Positions 15,983 through 24,072 of a stretch of 24,970 bases of DNA are shown piece by piece. The notes beneath the pieces are model-generated. The model searched no databases. It had not been told where the DNA came from and saw only the letters and a list, made by a program, of their open reading frames with translations. The translations under genes were made by a program, and so were the position numbers. The DNA comes from Gallibacterium melopsittaci (GTDB taxonomy: Bacteria > Pseudomonadota > Gammaproteobacteria > Enterobacterales > Pasteurellaceae), in the NCBI RefSeq assembly GCF_042433085.1, contig NZ_JBHLWA010000035.1, positions 1-24,970 on the forward strand, written 5' to 3'. Numbering within the stretch: the stretch's first letter is position 1; the number at the start of each line of letters is the position of its first letter.

Positions 15983-17323
15983 TTAACCTTCCTTCTCGAT
16001 CTTATCTAAAGCCGCACGCAGCATTGGACCGTATTCATTTTTACCCGGACATACAAAGGTACAGAGTGCTAAATCTTCTTCATCCAATTCTAAACAACCT
16101 AATAGTTGTGCACTATCTGTATCACCTACACTTAAATCGCGTAGTAACAAAGTCGGGATAATATCTAATGGCATTACACGCTCATAGTTACCAATTGGCA
16201 CCATCGCACGGTGTCCACCATTTACCGCAGAAGTAAAGTTAAAGAGTTTCTTGCCAAAATGCCCTAATACAGTACGTGTAATAGAGAATTTATTTGCACC
16301 TGGAGAAATCCAACCTAAAAATTCTTTTTCGCGACCTTCTGCAATAACAGAAACTTGTTGATGATAACGGCCTAAATAAGCAACAGGATCTTTAGCAATC
16401 GCCCCATTCAATACTGAGCCTGAAATCACACGATTTTCACCAGTAGCCAATTCTCCTGAAGTAAGTTCATTCAAGTTTGCACCTAAACGAGTACGAACTA
16501 AACGAGGATTTTTAACTTGTGGGCCAGCTAAAGATACGACACGCTCAACAGATAATTCACCAGTAGTGAATAATTTACCAATCGCAATCACATCTTGGTA
16601 ATTGATATACCAAACCACTTTACTAATAGAAACTGGATCTAAGAAATGGATATGTGTACCACTCAAACCTGCAGGATGTGGACCTGCAAACTCTTCAACT
16701 TGTACATTTGCCGCATTAATACTTGGTACAGATGCACCTGCTGCTTTACATACGAATAATTTACCATCATGTAAGCGACTTAATACGGTTAAACCATGTT
16801 GAAATGCTTCTGCATTTTCTTTAATGATCACAGCTGGATCTGCTGCTAATGGATTAGTATCCATCGCATTGACGAAAATAGAACTTGGTTTGCTATCTAC
16901 TGCAGGGACTTTACTAAATGGACGAGTGCGGAAAGCTGTCCATAAGCCAGAGTCAATTAAGTTTTGTTTGACTTGCTCATCCGTAAGCGTTGCTAATTGA
17001 TCAACACTATACTTAGCAAAAGTAACTTGTTCGTTACCTTCTAACTTAATCACAACAGATTGTAAAACACGCTTAGCACCACGATTAATCGCGGTTACTG
17101 TCCCCGAGGCTGGAGCAGTAAAAATCACACCAGGGTTCTTTTTATCTTCAAAAAGTACCTGACCTTTCTTTACTACATCCCCCTCACGCACCTTCATCGA
17201 AGGACGCATACCAACATATTCTTCGCCAAGTACGGCAACTTCAGAGATGGTAGCTCCATCGTGGATTACTTGCGCTGGCTTCCCAGCAATAGGAAGATCC
17301 AAGCCTTTTTTAATTGTAATCAT
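15983..17323 (-). CDS. nqrA: Na+-NQR subunit A
   Basis: A 446-residue cytoplasmic-side subunit implicated in ubiquinone binding. I choose the ATG at 17323-17321 (MITIKKGLDLPIAG), which is where Haemophilus NqrA starts as I recall it; in-frame GTG (17365) and ATG (17356) codons upstream would add 14 or 11 residues of non-conserved sequence and overlap the palindrome. No clear Shine-Dalgarno precedes any of the three. The body contains the conserved blocks VGMRPSMKVREGDVVKKGQ (near residue 40) and HPAGLSGTHIHF, and ends in a cysteine-containing region (LALCTFVCPGKNEYGPM). It is the first gene of the nqrABCDEF-apbE-nqrM operon. Confidence 0.95.
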   Translation of the reverse strand: MITIKKGLDLPIAGKPAQVIHDGATISEVAVLGEEYVGMRPSMKVREGDVVKKGQVLFEDKKNPGVIFTAPASGTVTAINRGAKRVLQSVVIKLEGNEQVTFAKYSVDQLATLTDEQVKQNLIDSGLWTAFRTRPFSKVPAVDSKPSSIFVNAMDTNPLAADPAVIIKENAEAFQHGLTVLSRLHDGKLFVCKAAGASVPSINAANVQVEEFAGPHPAGLSGTHIHFLDPVSISKVVWYINYQDVIAIGKLFTTGELSVERVVSLAGPQVKNPRLVRTRLGANLNELTSGELATGENRVISGSVLNGAIAKDPVAYLGRYHQQVSVIAEGREKEFLGWISPGANKFSITRTVLGHFGKKLFNFTSAVNGGHRAMVPIGNYERVMPLDIIPTLLLRDLSVGDTDSAQLLGCLELDEEDLALCTFVCPGKNEYGPMLRAALDKIEKEG

Positions 17324-17359
17324 ATCGTTTGCACTACTTTTTGTTGGGTTAAACATAAC

Positions 17360-17389
17360 GATCACTGCAATTTATAAATTGCAGTGATC
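17360..17389. promoter_or_regulatory. Perfect 30-bp palindrome upstream of nqrA
   Basis: The left half GATCACTGCAATTTA is followed immediately by its exact reverse complement, giving 30 bp of perfect dyad symmetry centred between 17374 and 17375, 37-66 bp upstream of the chosen nqrA ATG. It could be an operator for a dimeric regulator or, in RNA, a strong hairpin in the nqrA leader. It has no following T-run on the minus strand, so it is not a terminator. No known regulator site is recognised. Confidence 0.6.
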
Positions 17390-17780
17390 TCTCGTTTGAG
17401 TAGTTTTCAGTGAATCATCTATCCTAATTAATAAAAATTTTGCTAGAGAACCAACAATTTCTCGTTTAAAAACAAGGTGATAATCTCTCCACAAAATTAA
17501 GACAACGATTACACTGTCCACTTAATTTTAAAACTCAAATCTGTACAAATCCTCGTTCAGACTAGCAATACTAATCAAAACAATGAATTAAATAATTAAT
17601 AATAATAATTACAAGGCGTGAACAAGGATATTCAAAACGGTTTATTCTAACCAAAACCACCCCTGTAATTCTAGTCAATGGCTGCCATTTTTGAAAAAAA
17701 TGTGAAAAATTTGATATTTTTCAATAAAATTACTAAAGATTTTTCTCAATAAATCAAATAAATAACACTTTTGAAGTAGA
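17390..17780. other. Spacer between bolA and nqrA
   Basis: This AT-rich spacer must hold the nqr promoter, but no convincing -35/-10 pair can be fixed by eye. It contains an inverted repeat AAAATTAAG (17493-17501) / CTTAATTTT (17521-17529). Near bolA is an AT-only hairpin (TGAAAAAT 17703-17710 with ATTTTTCA 17716-17723), followed on the minus strand by seven T and possibly serving as a weak bolA terminator. No ORF or RNA gene is recognisable. Confidence 0.5.
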
Positions 17781-18089
17781 TTACTTGCCATGTCCCATAC
17801 AATTTGGAGAAGCAGGAACCTGCTGTAAATTCTGCCATTCCTCTGGTGTATAAAGATGTAACGCTAACGCATGGATTCCAGCCGCTAATTGTTCAGCCAA
17901 TAATTGATAAATTAAACGATGACGAGCTACTGCACGCATGCCAATAAAGCGCTCCGCTGCCAAAATAATTTTAAAGTGGGATTCATCTCCTTTACCTGAG
18001 CTGTGCATATGACTCTCATTAATAATTTCAAGATGAACGGGTGAGAATTCTTGTTGAAGTAAAAGGGTAATTTGTTGCTGTTTATTCAT
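17781..18089 (-). CDS. bolA: BolA-family protein
   Basis: A 102-residue BolA protein. The core HFKIILAAERFIGMRAVARHRLIYQLLAEQL (about residues 38-68, in parts) is the class II KH-like fold, with the invariant His in VARHRLIY (H57) that can ligate a shared 2Fe-2S cluster with monothiol glutaredoxins. BolA proteins act in iron-sulfur trafficking and, in E. coli, stress morphology and transcription. The tail SPNCMGHGK has a cysteine. It sits upstream of nqrA on the same strand but about 450 bp away, probably as a separate transcript, and diverges from the YajG-type lipoprotein gene; bolA and yajG are also adjacent in E. coli. Confidence 0.92.
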   Translation of the reverse strand: MNKQQQITLLLQQEFSPVHLEIINESHMHSSGKGDESHFKIILAAERFIGMRAVARHRLIYQLLAEQLAAGIHALALHLYTPEEWQNLQQVPASPNCMGHGK

Positions 18090-18199
18090 AATTTCTTTTG
18101 ACTAATCGTGTAATTTATATAAATATTCGCTATTTTATACCATGTACTGATGTATTCAACGTCATAAACCTTTTAACTGATCAAATAGGGACACTAATT

Positions 18200-18793
18200 A
18201 TGTATAAAACTTTAAAACGCCTCTCTTTTGCAAGTATTCTTCTTGCCAGCTTTGCTCTTGCAGGTTGTCAAACACCACCGAATACTATCACGTTCACACC
18301 ACCTGCTGCAGTAGGCCCATTTAATTCACAAAACCAAATGAGCAATGTGAGTGTAAACTCGCGTGACTTACGTGCAAACCAAGCCGTTTCACAATACACC
18401 AACAATGGCCAATTATTCCCTGTATATGCACAACCTTCTGTTGCAGAGTTATTCCAACAATCAATGCAACAAGATTTAAATAGTAAAGGTTTCCGTGTAT
18501 TACCAAGCAATGCCCCAACTAATGTTACTGTTAATATCAAACAATTCTATGCGAATGTGAACCAAGGCAACGTACGCTATAAAGTTGATGCCACAGTACA
18601 ACTTACTATCCAAGTACAAAGTGCTAAAGGCGAATACAGCAAAAACGTAGAAACTCGCCGTTCACAAGAAGGTGCATTTACAGCCAAAACCGAAGAGATC
18701 CAAAAAGTGTTAGGACAAGCATTTGACGATGCGATTAAAGAGATCCACCAAGATCAAGAAGTATCTAACGCAATCAATCGTTTATCTCACTAA
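18200..18793 (+). CDS. YajG-family lipoprotein
   Basis: A 197-residue lipoprotein. I start at ATG 18200 (MYKTLKRLSF) because it begins a proper signal peptide with lipobox LAGC (C23) and has TAGGGA upstream; an in-frame longer reading from 18098 adds 34 residues with no signal sequence. The mature domain (about 45-190) matches the YajG pattern of a periplasm-facing envelope lipoprotein of unknown role, with VTVNIKQFYANVNQGNVRYK-like strands. It diverges from bolA, as in E. coli. Confidence 0.85.
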   Translation: MYKTLKRLSFASILLASFALAGCQTPPNTITFTPPAAVGPFNSQNQMSNVSVNSRDLRANQAVSQYTNNGQLFPVYAQPSVAELFQQSMQQDLNSKGFRVLPSNAPTNVTVNIKQFYANVNQGNVRYKVDATVQLTIQVQSAKGEYSKNVETRRSQEGAFTAKTEEIQKVLGQAFDDAIKEIHQDQEVSNAINRLSH

Positions 18794-18794
18794 T

Positions 18795-18830
18795 AAAAAT
18801 TCCCTCGTACAGATCTCCTGATACGAGGGA
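18795..18830 (-). terminator. Terminator of eda, probably bidirectional with yajG
   Basis: TCCCTCGTA (18801-18809) pairs perfectly with TACGAGGGA (18822-18830). On the minus strand the stem is followed by ATTTTT (18800-18795), which suits eda transcripts. It begins 7 bp after the yajG stop, so it may also slow plus-strand transcription although the plus side lacks a T-run. Confidence 0.75.
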
Positions 18831-18858
18831 ATCTCCATTCAATGCGATTTAAACACAC

Positions 18859-19506
18859 TTAACCACGCAAACTTTTCACTAATGCAACCGCTTCTGCGGT
18901 TAATTGTTCCACTTTAGCCCAATCACCTGCTGCTACGGCATCATTAGGAATCATCCAAGAGCCACCGATAGTTTTCACGCAATCAACCGCAAGATAATTT
19001 GCCACATTTTTTGGTGAAACACCGCCAGTTGGACAGAAACTTAACTGTGGTAATGCTGCCGAAATCGCTTTTAATGCAGCTGCTCCGCCATTAATTTCTG
19101 CTGGGAAAAATTTAAGATGATCATAACCAAGTTCTAACGCCTGCATCATTTCTGATGGCGTTGCTGTTCCTGGAATTAATGCAACATCACCTGCAGCTGC
19201 ATGTTTTAATAAAGCTGGCGTTGCTCCTGGAGAAATAATAAATTTCGCTCCTGCTGCAACCGCTTGATCATATTGTTCGGCAGATAAAACTGTTCCTGCC
19301 CCCACTAATGCCTCTGGGCATTCTTTACTTAATAATTTAATTGCCTCTAATGCGACTGAACTACGCAAAGTAATCTCAAAAACATTAATGCCACCTGCTT
19401 GTAACGCTTTTGCCATTGGCAACGCATCTTCTAATTTTTTGATGACCATAACTGGCACCACAGGTGATGCACTAAATACGGCTTGCGGTTGTAAAATCCA
19501 CTTCAT
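18859..19506 (-). CDS. eda: KDPG / 4-hydroxy-2-oxoglutarate aldolase
   Basis: A 215-residue class I aldolase (TIM barrel) that cleaves 2-keto-3-deoxy-6-phosphogluconate to pyruvate and glyceraldehyde-3-phosphate, and can act on 4-hydroxy-2-oxoglutarate. Catalytic residues align with E. coli Eda: E44 (FEITLR), R48, and Schiff-base K132 in HLKFFPAE. GAGTVL and SPGATP bind phosphate and substrate. The gene is alone: no edd or sugar-acid genes lie nearby, so its substrate source (glucuronate, gluconate or other) is not shown here. The ATG is preceded by AAGGAAGGG. Confidence 0.95.
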   Translation of the reverse strand: MKWILQPQAVFSASPVVPVMVIKKLEDALPMAKALQAGGINVFEITLRSSVALEAIKLLSKECPEALVGAGTVLSAEQYDQAVAAGAKFIISPGATPALLKHAAAGDVALIPGTATPSEMMQALELGYDHLKFFPAEINGGAAALKAISAALPQLSFCPTGGVSPKNVANYLAVDCVKTIGGSWMIPNDAVAAGDWAKVEQLTAEAVALVKSLRG

Positions 19507-19577
19507 TATGTTTCCCTTCCTTTATCTATAAAATTAAACACAAACGGCAGTAAAAGTAGCACAACCCAATAGAATTG

Positions 19578-19607
19578 AATATAGCAAATCGGATTTTTTT
19601 GAATCAA
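19578..19607 (-). promoter_or_regulatory. Candidate eda promoter
   Basis: On the minus strand TTGATT (19607-19602) and TATATT (19583-19578) are separated by 18 bp, about 70 bp upstream of the eda ATG. It is the best-looking sigma-70 pair in the spacer. Confidence 0.45.
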
Positions 19608-19643
19608 AATCAAAAAAACAGTTAATCTGCAAAAGGCTATCTA

Positions 19644-19674
19644 ATAAAAAATGTCGGAGATTATCCGACATTTT
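19644..19674 (-). terminator. Terminator of the fimbrial operon
   Basis: AAAATGTCGGA (19648-19658) pairs perfectly with TCCGACATTTT (19664-19674) around GATTA. On the minus strand it runs into six T followed by ATTAG. It lies about 15 bp after the adhesin stop. Confidence 0.88.
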
Positions 19675-19688
19675 GGTAAGTAAGGTGG

Positions 19689-20759
19689 TTATTGGTAATA
19701 GAGATTATAAATCACTTTTGCTTTCACACTACCAGCAGTCAGCTCTGATTTATTATTCTTTATATAGGATGCAGTGTATTTTTTAGTTACTATTCTAGCA
19801 CCAGAAACAATATTGGAGAATAATGTAAGGTTATTATCTGTAGGATAAGCAAATGGTAATAAAGAAAGAGGTCCATATTTCAGTGCTATTCCGTTTTCAT
19901 CATCTATCTGGATACCAACTCCTTTGGCTGCATTATCTCCGGATTCTGTAGTTAAGATCGTACTCATATTGGTAGGATCTAGCGCATCCGAAACAGCAAT
20001 ATAAGATTGTTTAATAACTGCATTTTGACAATTTAGGCTGATTGTAAAATCTTTCCCTTTCACTTTAGTATCTCTATTTAATATAGATAACTGAACAGGA
20101 TCTAAATTTACAACTAAATTTTTACTCGATTCACTAAGAGAACAGGTTTTATCAAATGCAACCTCGGCATCCGCTGCAGAAGTTATTTTAAAAACATTAA
20201 ATTTAGAATAAGCCTGTTTTTGATTACTATAATTAAAGTCATCTCCTCCATCTAGGTTATGAATACAAAACATACTCACTGCTATTAAAGGGCTTCCTTG
20301 CGGAATAATTGCCCTTTCTCCGCCATATAGCACATTATTTTTTAACGAAAATTCTAATTCTAAATTTAAAGTAGCATCAAATCGAGCAGGTGTATATTGA
20401 TGAGCTGTATCTCCTTGAATAGACTTACCATTTACTGTAAAACGATAGTCAAAATAGTTAGAAAGACTATTAGTTAAAGGATAAAATTTAAACTCTAGCC
20501 AGTAAGAAGAACGCCATTCCTTACAATACTGAGAGGGAAGACTACCTATTTTCCACTCATAACTAATTTTTCTACTCACTGGATGATCCTTCGGTGTTAC
20601 TGGAAAAACAATATTCTGCCATGGCACATCCTTTCCGTTTTGATCTGTTGGTATTGTAAGTGTTCTCTCATCAACGGTTATTGTTGTTGCCATTACTTGT
20701 TGCATCAAGTTTAGCAGCATAAAAAATATACAGAATAAATATGCTAAAAGACTTCTCAT
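19689..20759 (-). CDS. F17G-like two-domain fimbrial tip adhesin
   Basis: A 356-residue secreted protein with a signal peptide cleaved near A24 (QQVMA/TT). The N-terminal half (about 25-200) is a presumed lectin domain with one cysteine pair (C79, C165) and many aromatic residues. The C-terminal half (about 203-356) looks like an incomplete immunoglobulin-type pilin domain with C206/C244 and a final strand ending VIYNLYYQ, similar to the pilin end IEYQ. This two-domain plan, last position in the operon and length fit F17G-type adhesins (N-acetylglucosamine binders in E. coli), but the N-terminal sequence is not recognisably F17G and the ligand is unknown. It starts 9 bp after the usher stop with AAGGGA upstream. 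Confidence 0.8.
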   Translation of the reverse strand: MRSLLAYLFCIFFMLLNLMQQVMATTITVDERTLTIPTDQNGKDVPWQNIVFPVTPKDHPVSRKISYEWKIGSLPSQYCKEWRSSYWLEFKFYPLTNSLSNYFDYRFTVNGKSIQGDTAHQYTPARFDATLNLELEFSLKNNVLYGGERAIIPQGSPLIAVSMFCIHNLDGGDDFNYSNQKQAYSKFNVFKITSAADAEVAFDKTCSLSESSKNLVVNLDPVQLSILNRDTKVKGKDFTISLNCQNAVIKQSYIAVSDALDPTNMSTILTTESGDNAAKGVGIQIDDENGIALKYGPLSLLPFAYPTDNNLTLFSNIVSGARIVTKKYTASYIKNNKSELTAGSVKAKVIYNLYYQ

Positions 20760-20768
20760 CTCATTCCC

Positions 20769-23288
20769 TTATTTAGAATCACACTTCACAGGCACAATCA
20801 TCATCTGCCCATTTTCTTCTTGCTCTGGAATCGTATATTCCGCACGGCACTGTTTATCGCCCCAGCGAATATGCAGTTCACCTGATTTCGCAACGCCACG
20901 GGTATAAATCTTGCCTCCTTGTGCCACAACACCAATCGATTGATTGTTTTGATCAAAGACTTCCGTTCCTAATGGCGGTAAATCATCTATTCCCGTTAAT
21001 TCAAAGAACACCACTGAGCCAACCGTTGTTGCAAAATCAATTAACATCGCTTGATTCGCACGCGGAATCACTTGTTGTTCAGTTGCCGATAATTCAACTG
21101 AATCAGGAATATTATTACTATCTAAGCCCACATAATTGACACTATATGGCTCAAGATAAGGCACTATTCCGTTGCCAAAGTAATCAATTCGGTTACCAAT
21201 CGCACCATTAATTTTTGCCCCTGCTGCACCGTCTGCGTGAATAATCGCAAAACTATCACCGAGCGAGTTCGATAAAGTAATGCCTTTCGGATGTGCCACC
21301 ACTGCGCCTGATACCCCGAACGACATTTGTTGATTACTGTTGCTATCTCGTCCCCACGATGCATTAACTTGTGCCAATGATCCTGAGTAGCTATTGCTAA
21401 CAGAAAGGTTGCTGCCACCATCTTGTTGCTTACTCGCCGACACACTATAGCTATATTGTCTATCCTCACCTAATGCCCCTGAAACAGAGGTATAGCCAGA
21501 GTAACCATTTGCCTTACTATAATTCAGACTTTGGGAAAGGTAGGCAGAACTACTATCATCACCTAATGGTAATGATAAACTTACATATACCCGTCTATCC
21601 GATTCACCAAAGCTATTCTTCGATTGAGAAAAAGAGAAACTGTAATTTAAACTTTTATAATGGTTGCTATAACCAATTTGATATTCATTTTGTTTTTGAT
21701 CCGTTCCCCAGTAAGTATAGGTACTTCCCGTTAAATACATCGATCCCCAACCCTCTTTGAGATTTTGGCTAATCGATACTTGGAACTGATTTTTTGGGCG
21801 ATAACTATTTTGAGGCATATTAAGCCCTCGTTCATCCATAAAATCACGGTTATTCGCCAAAATCACATCTTGCAAACTGTAATAATCCCGTGACAAATAA
21901 CGATAGGCCGCCAAAGTCACATTGGTATCGGTTGGCTCTAAACGGGTGTTATAACTGGCATAGAGGTTATAACCTTTATATTTTTGTTGTTCTGTTGCGG
22001 TTCTAAAGGTGGCATTCGAGAAAGTGGCATTGGTTGCAAATGCCCCAATCGGCGTATTAAAGGAGAAACCAACTAATTCCGCATGATAATCTTTACTAAA
22101 AATCCCACCCACATTAAAGGTAATATTATTGGTTAAACCATATTGCCACGTCGCCTGACCAACGTTGACATCAAATACTTCATTCCCATAACGATAACGT
22201 CCGCCAGCAATTTGATAGCGACTATATCCAGGGCGGATTAATTGCGCTACTGCGGTATAAGGAATGGTAAAACTGCGTCTTTCACCATTGGCTTCCAAAA
22301 TTTCTACTTGAATATCGCCACCGTAACCCGTTGGATAAAGGTCATCAATTTCAAATGGTCCTGCTGGTACAGTCACCTCACGCAAGATATTCCCATTTTG
22401 ACGGATACTCACTCGTGCATTACTATTGGCTACCCCACGCACAATTGGTGCATACCCGCGCACAGAACTAGCGAGCATTCGATCATCTGACGCTAATTGG
22501 ATTCCTCGAATAGAAAGGCTGTCCATCAATGTACCACTGGTATAAAAATCACCAATGGTAAATTGTCCACGCAAGGCAGCCACATCATGCTGTGCATAAG
22601 TTGAAGTACTTTGATAAGGCAGACGCTGTTGTTTATCCCAACTTTGCGAACCACGATGACGAAATGCCCAACCGAATAAATTAATCCCAGCATCAATCCC
22701 TAAATAAGTTTGCTGCGAATCAGTATCCGCATATTGATAGCGATAGTGCGAAGCATCATAACGTACAAACGCCACTGGCACGCCATCTTGCCATTGTGCT
22801 GGTGAAATATAGCCTCGTGGACGTTGAGTAATAAAGGCTTGTGGGACATCTACATCTAAGCGTAATTCGGAAACATCAAAGTTAATTTTTGCTTCTGGCA
22901 CTTGTTCAGGTAAAAAAGCACACGCCGCCTGTTCACGCTGTTGTTCCCCAGTAAAAGCATCATCTTTAAGATCTAAAATCGCCAATAAATCCTCTGTTGC
23001 ACAAACCGCAGTTTTATTTTTTTCAGGCACTTCGACAAACTGCAAATTAATCCGTCCACGCAATTCATTATTTAAATAGACATCGGCAACATATTCACCC
23101 GCTGGCGTAGGGTTACTATAATTAAATCGGCTAATATCAATTGCGTCCTTATCTTTACCACCTCGCAAAAAACTGGCATCAAATTCGGCATATTCATCCG
23201 CATAAGCGGTTACTGCTAAACTGCTCAGTAAAGCAATATACAGACTATTTAAACGAAACTTATTTTTTATTGGCATTAATCGACTCAT
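20769..23288 (-). CDS. Outer-membrane fimbrial usher (F17C-like)
   Basis: An 839-residue usher that forms the outer-membrane pore through which chaperone-bound subunits are polymerised. After a signal peptide ending near YADEYAEF come the N-terminal chaperone-binding domain, a 24-strand barrel, the plug domain (around GYAPIVRGVANSNARVSIRQ) and C-terminal domains with a terminal cysteine pair (QCRAEY ... VKCDSK). I start at ATG 23288 (MSRLMPIKNKF); a GTG three codons upstream and an ATG at 23276 are alternatives. The gene lies between chaperone and adhesin, 22 bp after the chaperone stop, as in F17 clusters. Confidence 0.93.
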   Translation of the reverse strand: MSRLMPIKNKFRLNSLYIALLSSLAVTAYADEYAEFDASFLRGGKDKDAIDISRFNYSNPTPAGEYVADVYLNNELRGRINLQFVEVPEKNKTAVCATEDLLAILDLKDDAFTGEQQREQAACAFLPEQVPEAKINFDVSELRLDVDVPQAFITQRPRGYISPAQWQDGVPVAFVRYDASHYRYQYADTDSQQTYLGIDAGINLFGWAFRHRGSQSWDKQQRLPYQSTSTYAQHDVAALRGQFTIGDFYTSGTLMDSLSIRGIQLASDDRMLASSVRGYAPIVRGVANSNARVSIRQNGNILREVTVPAGPFEIDDLYPTGYGGDIQVEILEANGERRSFTIPYTAVAQLIRPGYSRYQIAGGRYRYGNEVFDVNVGQATWQYGLTNNITFNVGGIFSKDYHAELVGFSFNTPIGAFATNATFSNATFRTATEQQKYKGYNLYASYNTRLEPTDTNVTLAAYRYLSRDYYSLQDVILANNRDFMDERGLNMPQNSYRPKNQFQVSISQNLKEGWGSMYLTGSTYTYWGTDQKQNEYQIGYSNHYKSLNYSFSFSQSKNSFGESDRRVYVSLSLPLGDDSSSAYLSQSLNYSKANGYSGYTSVSGALGEDRQYSYSVSASKQQDGGSNLSVSNSYSGSLAQVNASWGRDSNSNQQMSFGVSGAVVAHPKGITLSNSLGDSFAIIHADGAAGAKINGAIGNRIDYFGNGIVPYLEPYSVNYVGLDSNNIPDSVELSATEQQVIPRANQAMLIDFATTVGSVVFFELTGIDDLPPLGTEVFDQNNQSIGVVAQGGKIYTRGVAKSGELHIRWGDKQCRAEYTIPEQEENGQMMIVPVKCDSK

Positions 23289-23310
23289 TGCTATCACTTC
23301 GTCATATCAA

Positions 23311-24012
23311 TTAATGTAATTTGCTGCTACCAGTTGGGCTGCCACCATAATCATTAATTACCGTCCACTCTACTGAACCAGTTGCAGACACCGCTTGTGT
23401 TAAGTTAAAGGTTGCCTGCGAAAATGGCGCCACCATATCTGGATTGCTTACTTTCACTTTGCGACTGCCTTGCGTAACCGCTACATCACTATAAGTAATA
23501 AAATAAGGGGTGGTATTGTTCACAATCAGTTGTTTCCCTTGTGCACGCCATTCCACCTGTTTATACGCCTCTTCTGGCGACACTTTTAAATCCGTTGGAC
23601 GGAAAAAGAGTTTAATTCGACTGCGAATTGCAATTTGTAGATAGTTTTTACTTTTATCTTTTGGATTCGGCGGAACATCTAACAGATTAAAATAAAATAC
23701 TGACTCACGATCTGTTGGTAAGGCTTCGCCCGTATAAGTCACGCGTAATGTTTGCCCTTTATTGGCATCCACGCGAGAAATCGGTGGCATAATCACAAAT
23801 GGGGTTTTGATTTGTTCAGGAGTAGCTTTTGGATCACCATTATCAATCCACGCTTGGACTAACGCTGGCGCATCACCAACATTAGAAAGTTGCACACTGA
23901 CATTTTTTTGATTCGCTGGATAAATAATGCGTGTACCTGTAATCACAATATTGGCATAGCTAGTCGTTGCTAGCCATAAACCACCGGCAAGCAATAATAG
24001 TTTTTTTAACAT
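23311..24012 (-). CDS. Periplasmic fimbrial chaperone (F17D-like)
   Basis: A 233-residue PapD-type chaperone. The signal peptide ends at SYA-20. Mature Arg8 (R28, in ITGTRIIYP) and a lysine in RSRIKLFFRP (K134, mature 114) match the conserved pair that anchors the subunit C-terminus. The G1 strand NYLQIAIRSRIKLF donates the missing strand to pilins; the short F1-G1 loop indicates the FGS class. It lies between pilin and usher, behind a hairpin that should lower its expression relative to pilin. The ATG is preceded by AAGG. Confidence 0.95.
   Translation of the reverse strand: MLKKLLLLAGGLWLATTSYANIVITGTRIIYPANQKNVSVQLSNVGDAPALVQAWIDNGDPKATPEQIKTPFVIMPPISRVDANKGQTLRVTYTGEALPTDRESVFYFNLLDVPPNPKDKSKNYLQIAIRSRIKLFFRPTDLKVSPEEAYKQVEWRAQGKQLIVNNTTPYFITYSDVAVTQGSRKVKVSNPDMVAPFSQATFNLTQAVSATGSVEWTVINDYGGSPTGSSKLH
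23390..23398 (-). repeat. DNA-uptake signal core, Apl type
   Basis: The minus strand reads ACAAGCGGT, an exact Apl-type core, inside the chaperone gene near its 3' end. It supports a Pasteurellaceae host that may take up such DNA, and suggests the fimbrial cluster is not a very recent arrival from outside the family. Confidence 0.45.
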
Positions 24013-24034
24013 AGAAATACCTTAGATAAGACAG

Positions 24035-24060
24035 AAAAATCGGGCAGAAGGACTGCCCGA
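24035..24060 (-). terminator. Intercistronic attenuator between pilin and chaperone
   Basis: TCGGGCAG (24040-24047) pairs perfectly with CTGCCCGA (24053-24060) around AAGGA. On the minus strand the stem is followed by five T (24039-24035). It begins 12 bp past the pilin stop and before the chaperone ATG. Such partial terminators are known in fimbrial operons and keep pilin in large excess over chaperone and usher. Confidence 0.85.
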
Positions 24061-24072
24061 AAGCGAATATAA

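Noticed and set aside
17324..17365. GTG/ATG starts that extend NqrA by 14 or 11 residues
   Set aside because: The conserved protein begins MITIKKGLDL, and the GTG lies inside the palindrome. The extension is not conserved as far as I recall, though the absence of a clear ribosome site leaves slight doubt.
18098..18199. 34-residue extension of the YajG-type lipoprotein
   Set aside because: It would bury the signal peptide and lipobox, and it covers the promoter region shared with bolA.
19600..19616. FNR-like TTGA...TCAA pattern upstream of eda
   Set aside because: The half-site spacing is one base off from TTGAT-N4-ATCAA and the sequence is a low-complexity A/T run.
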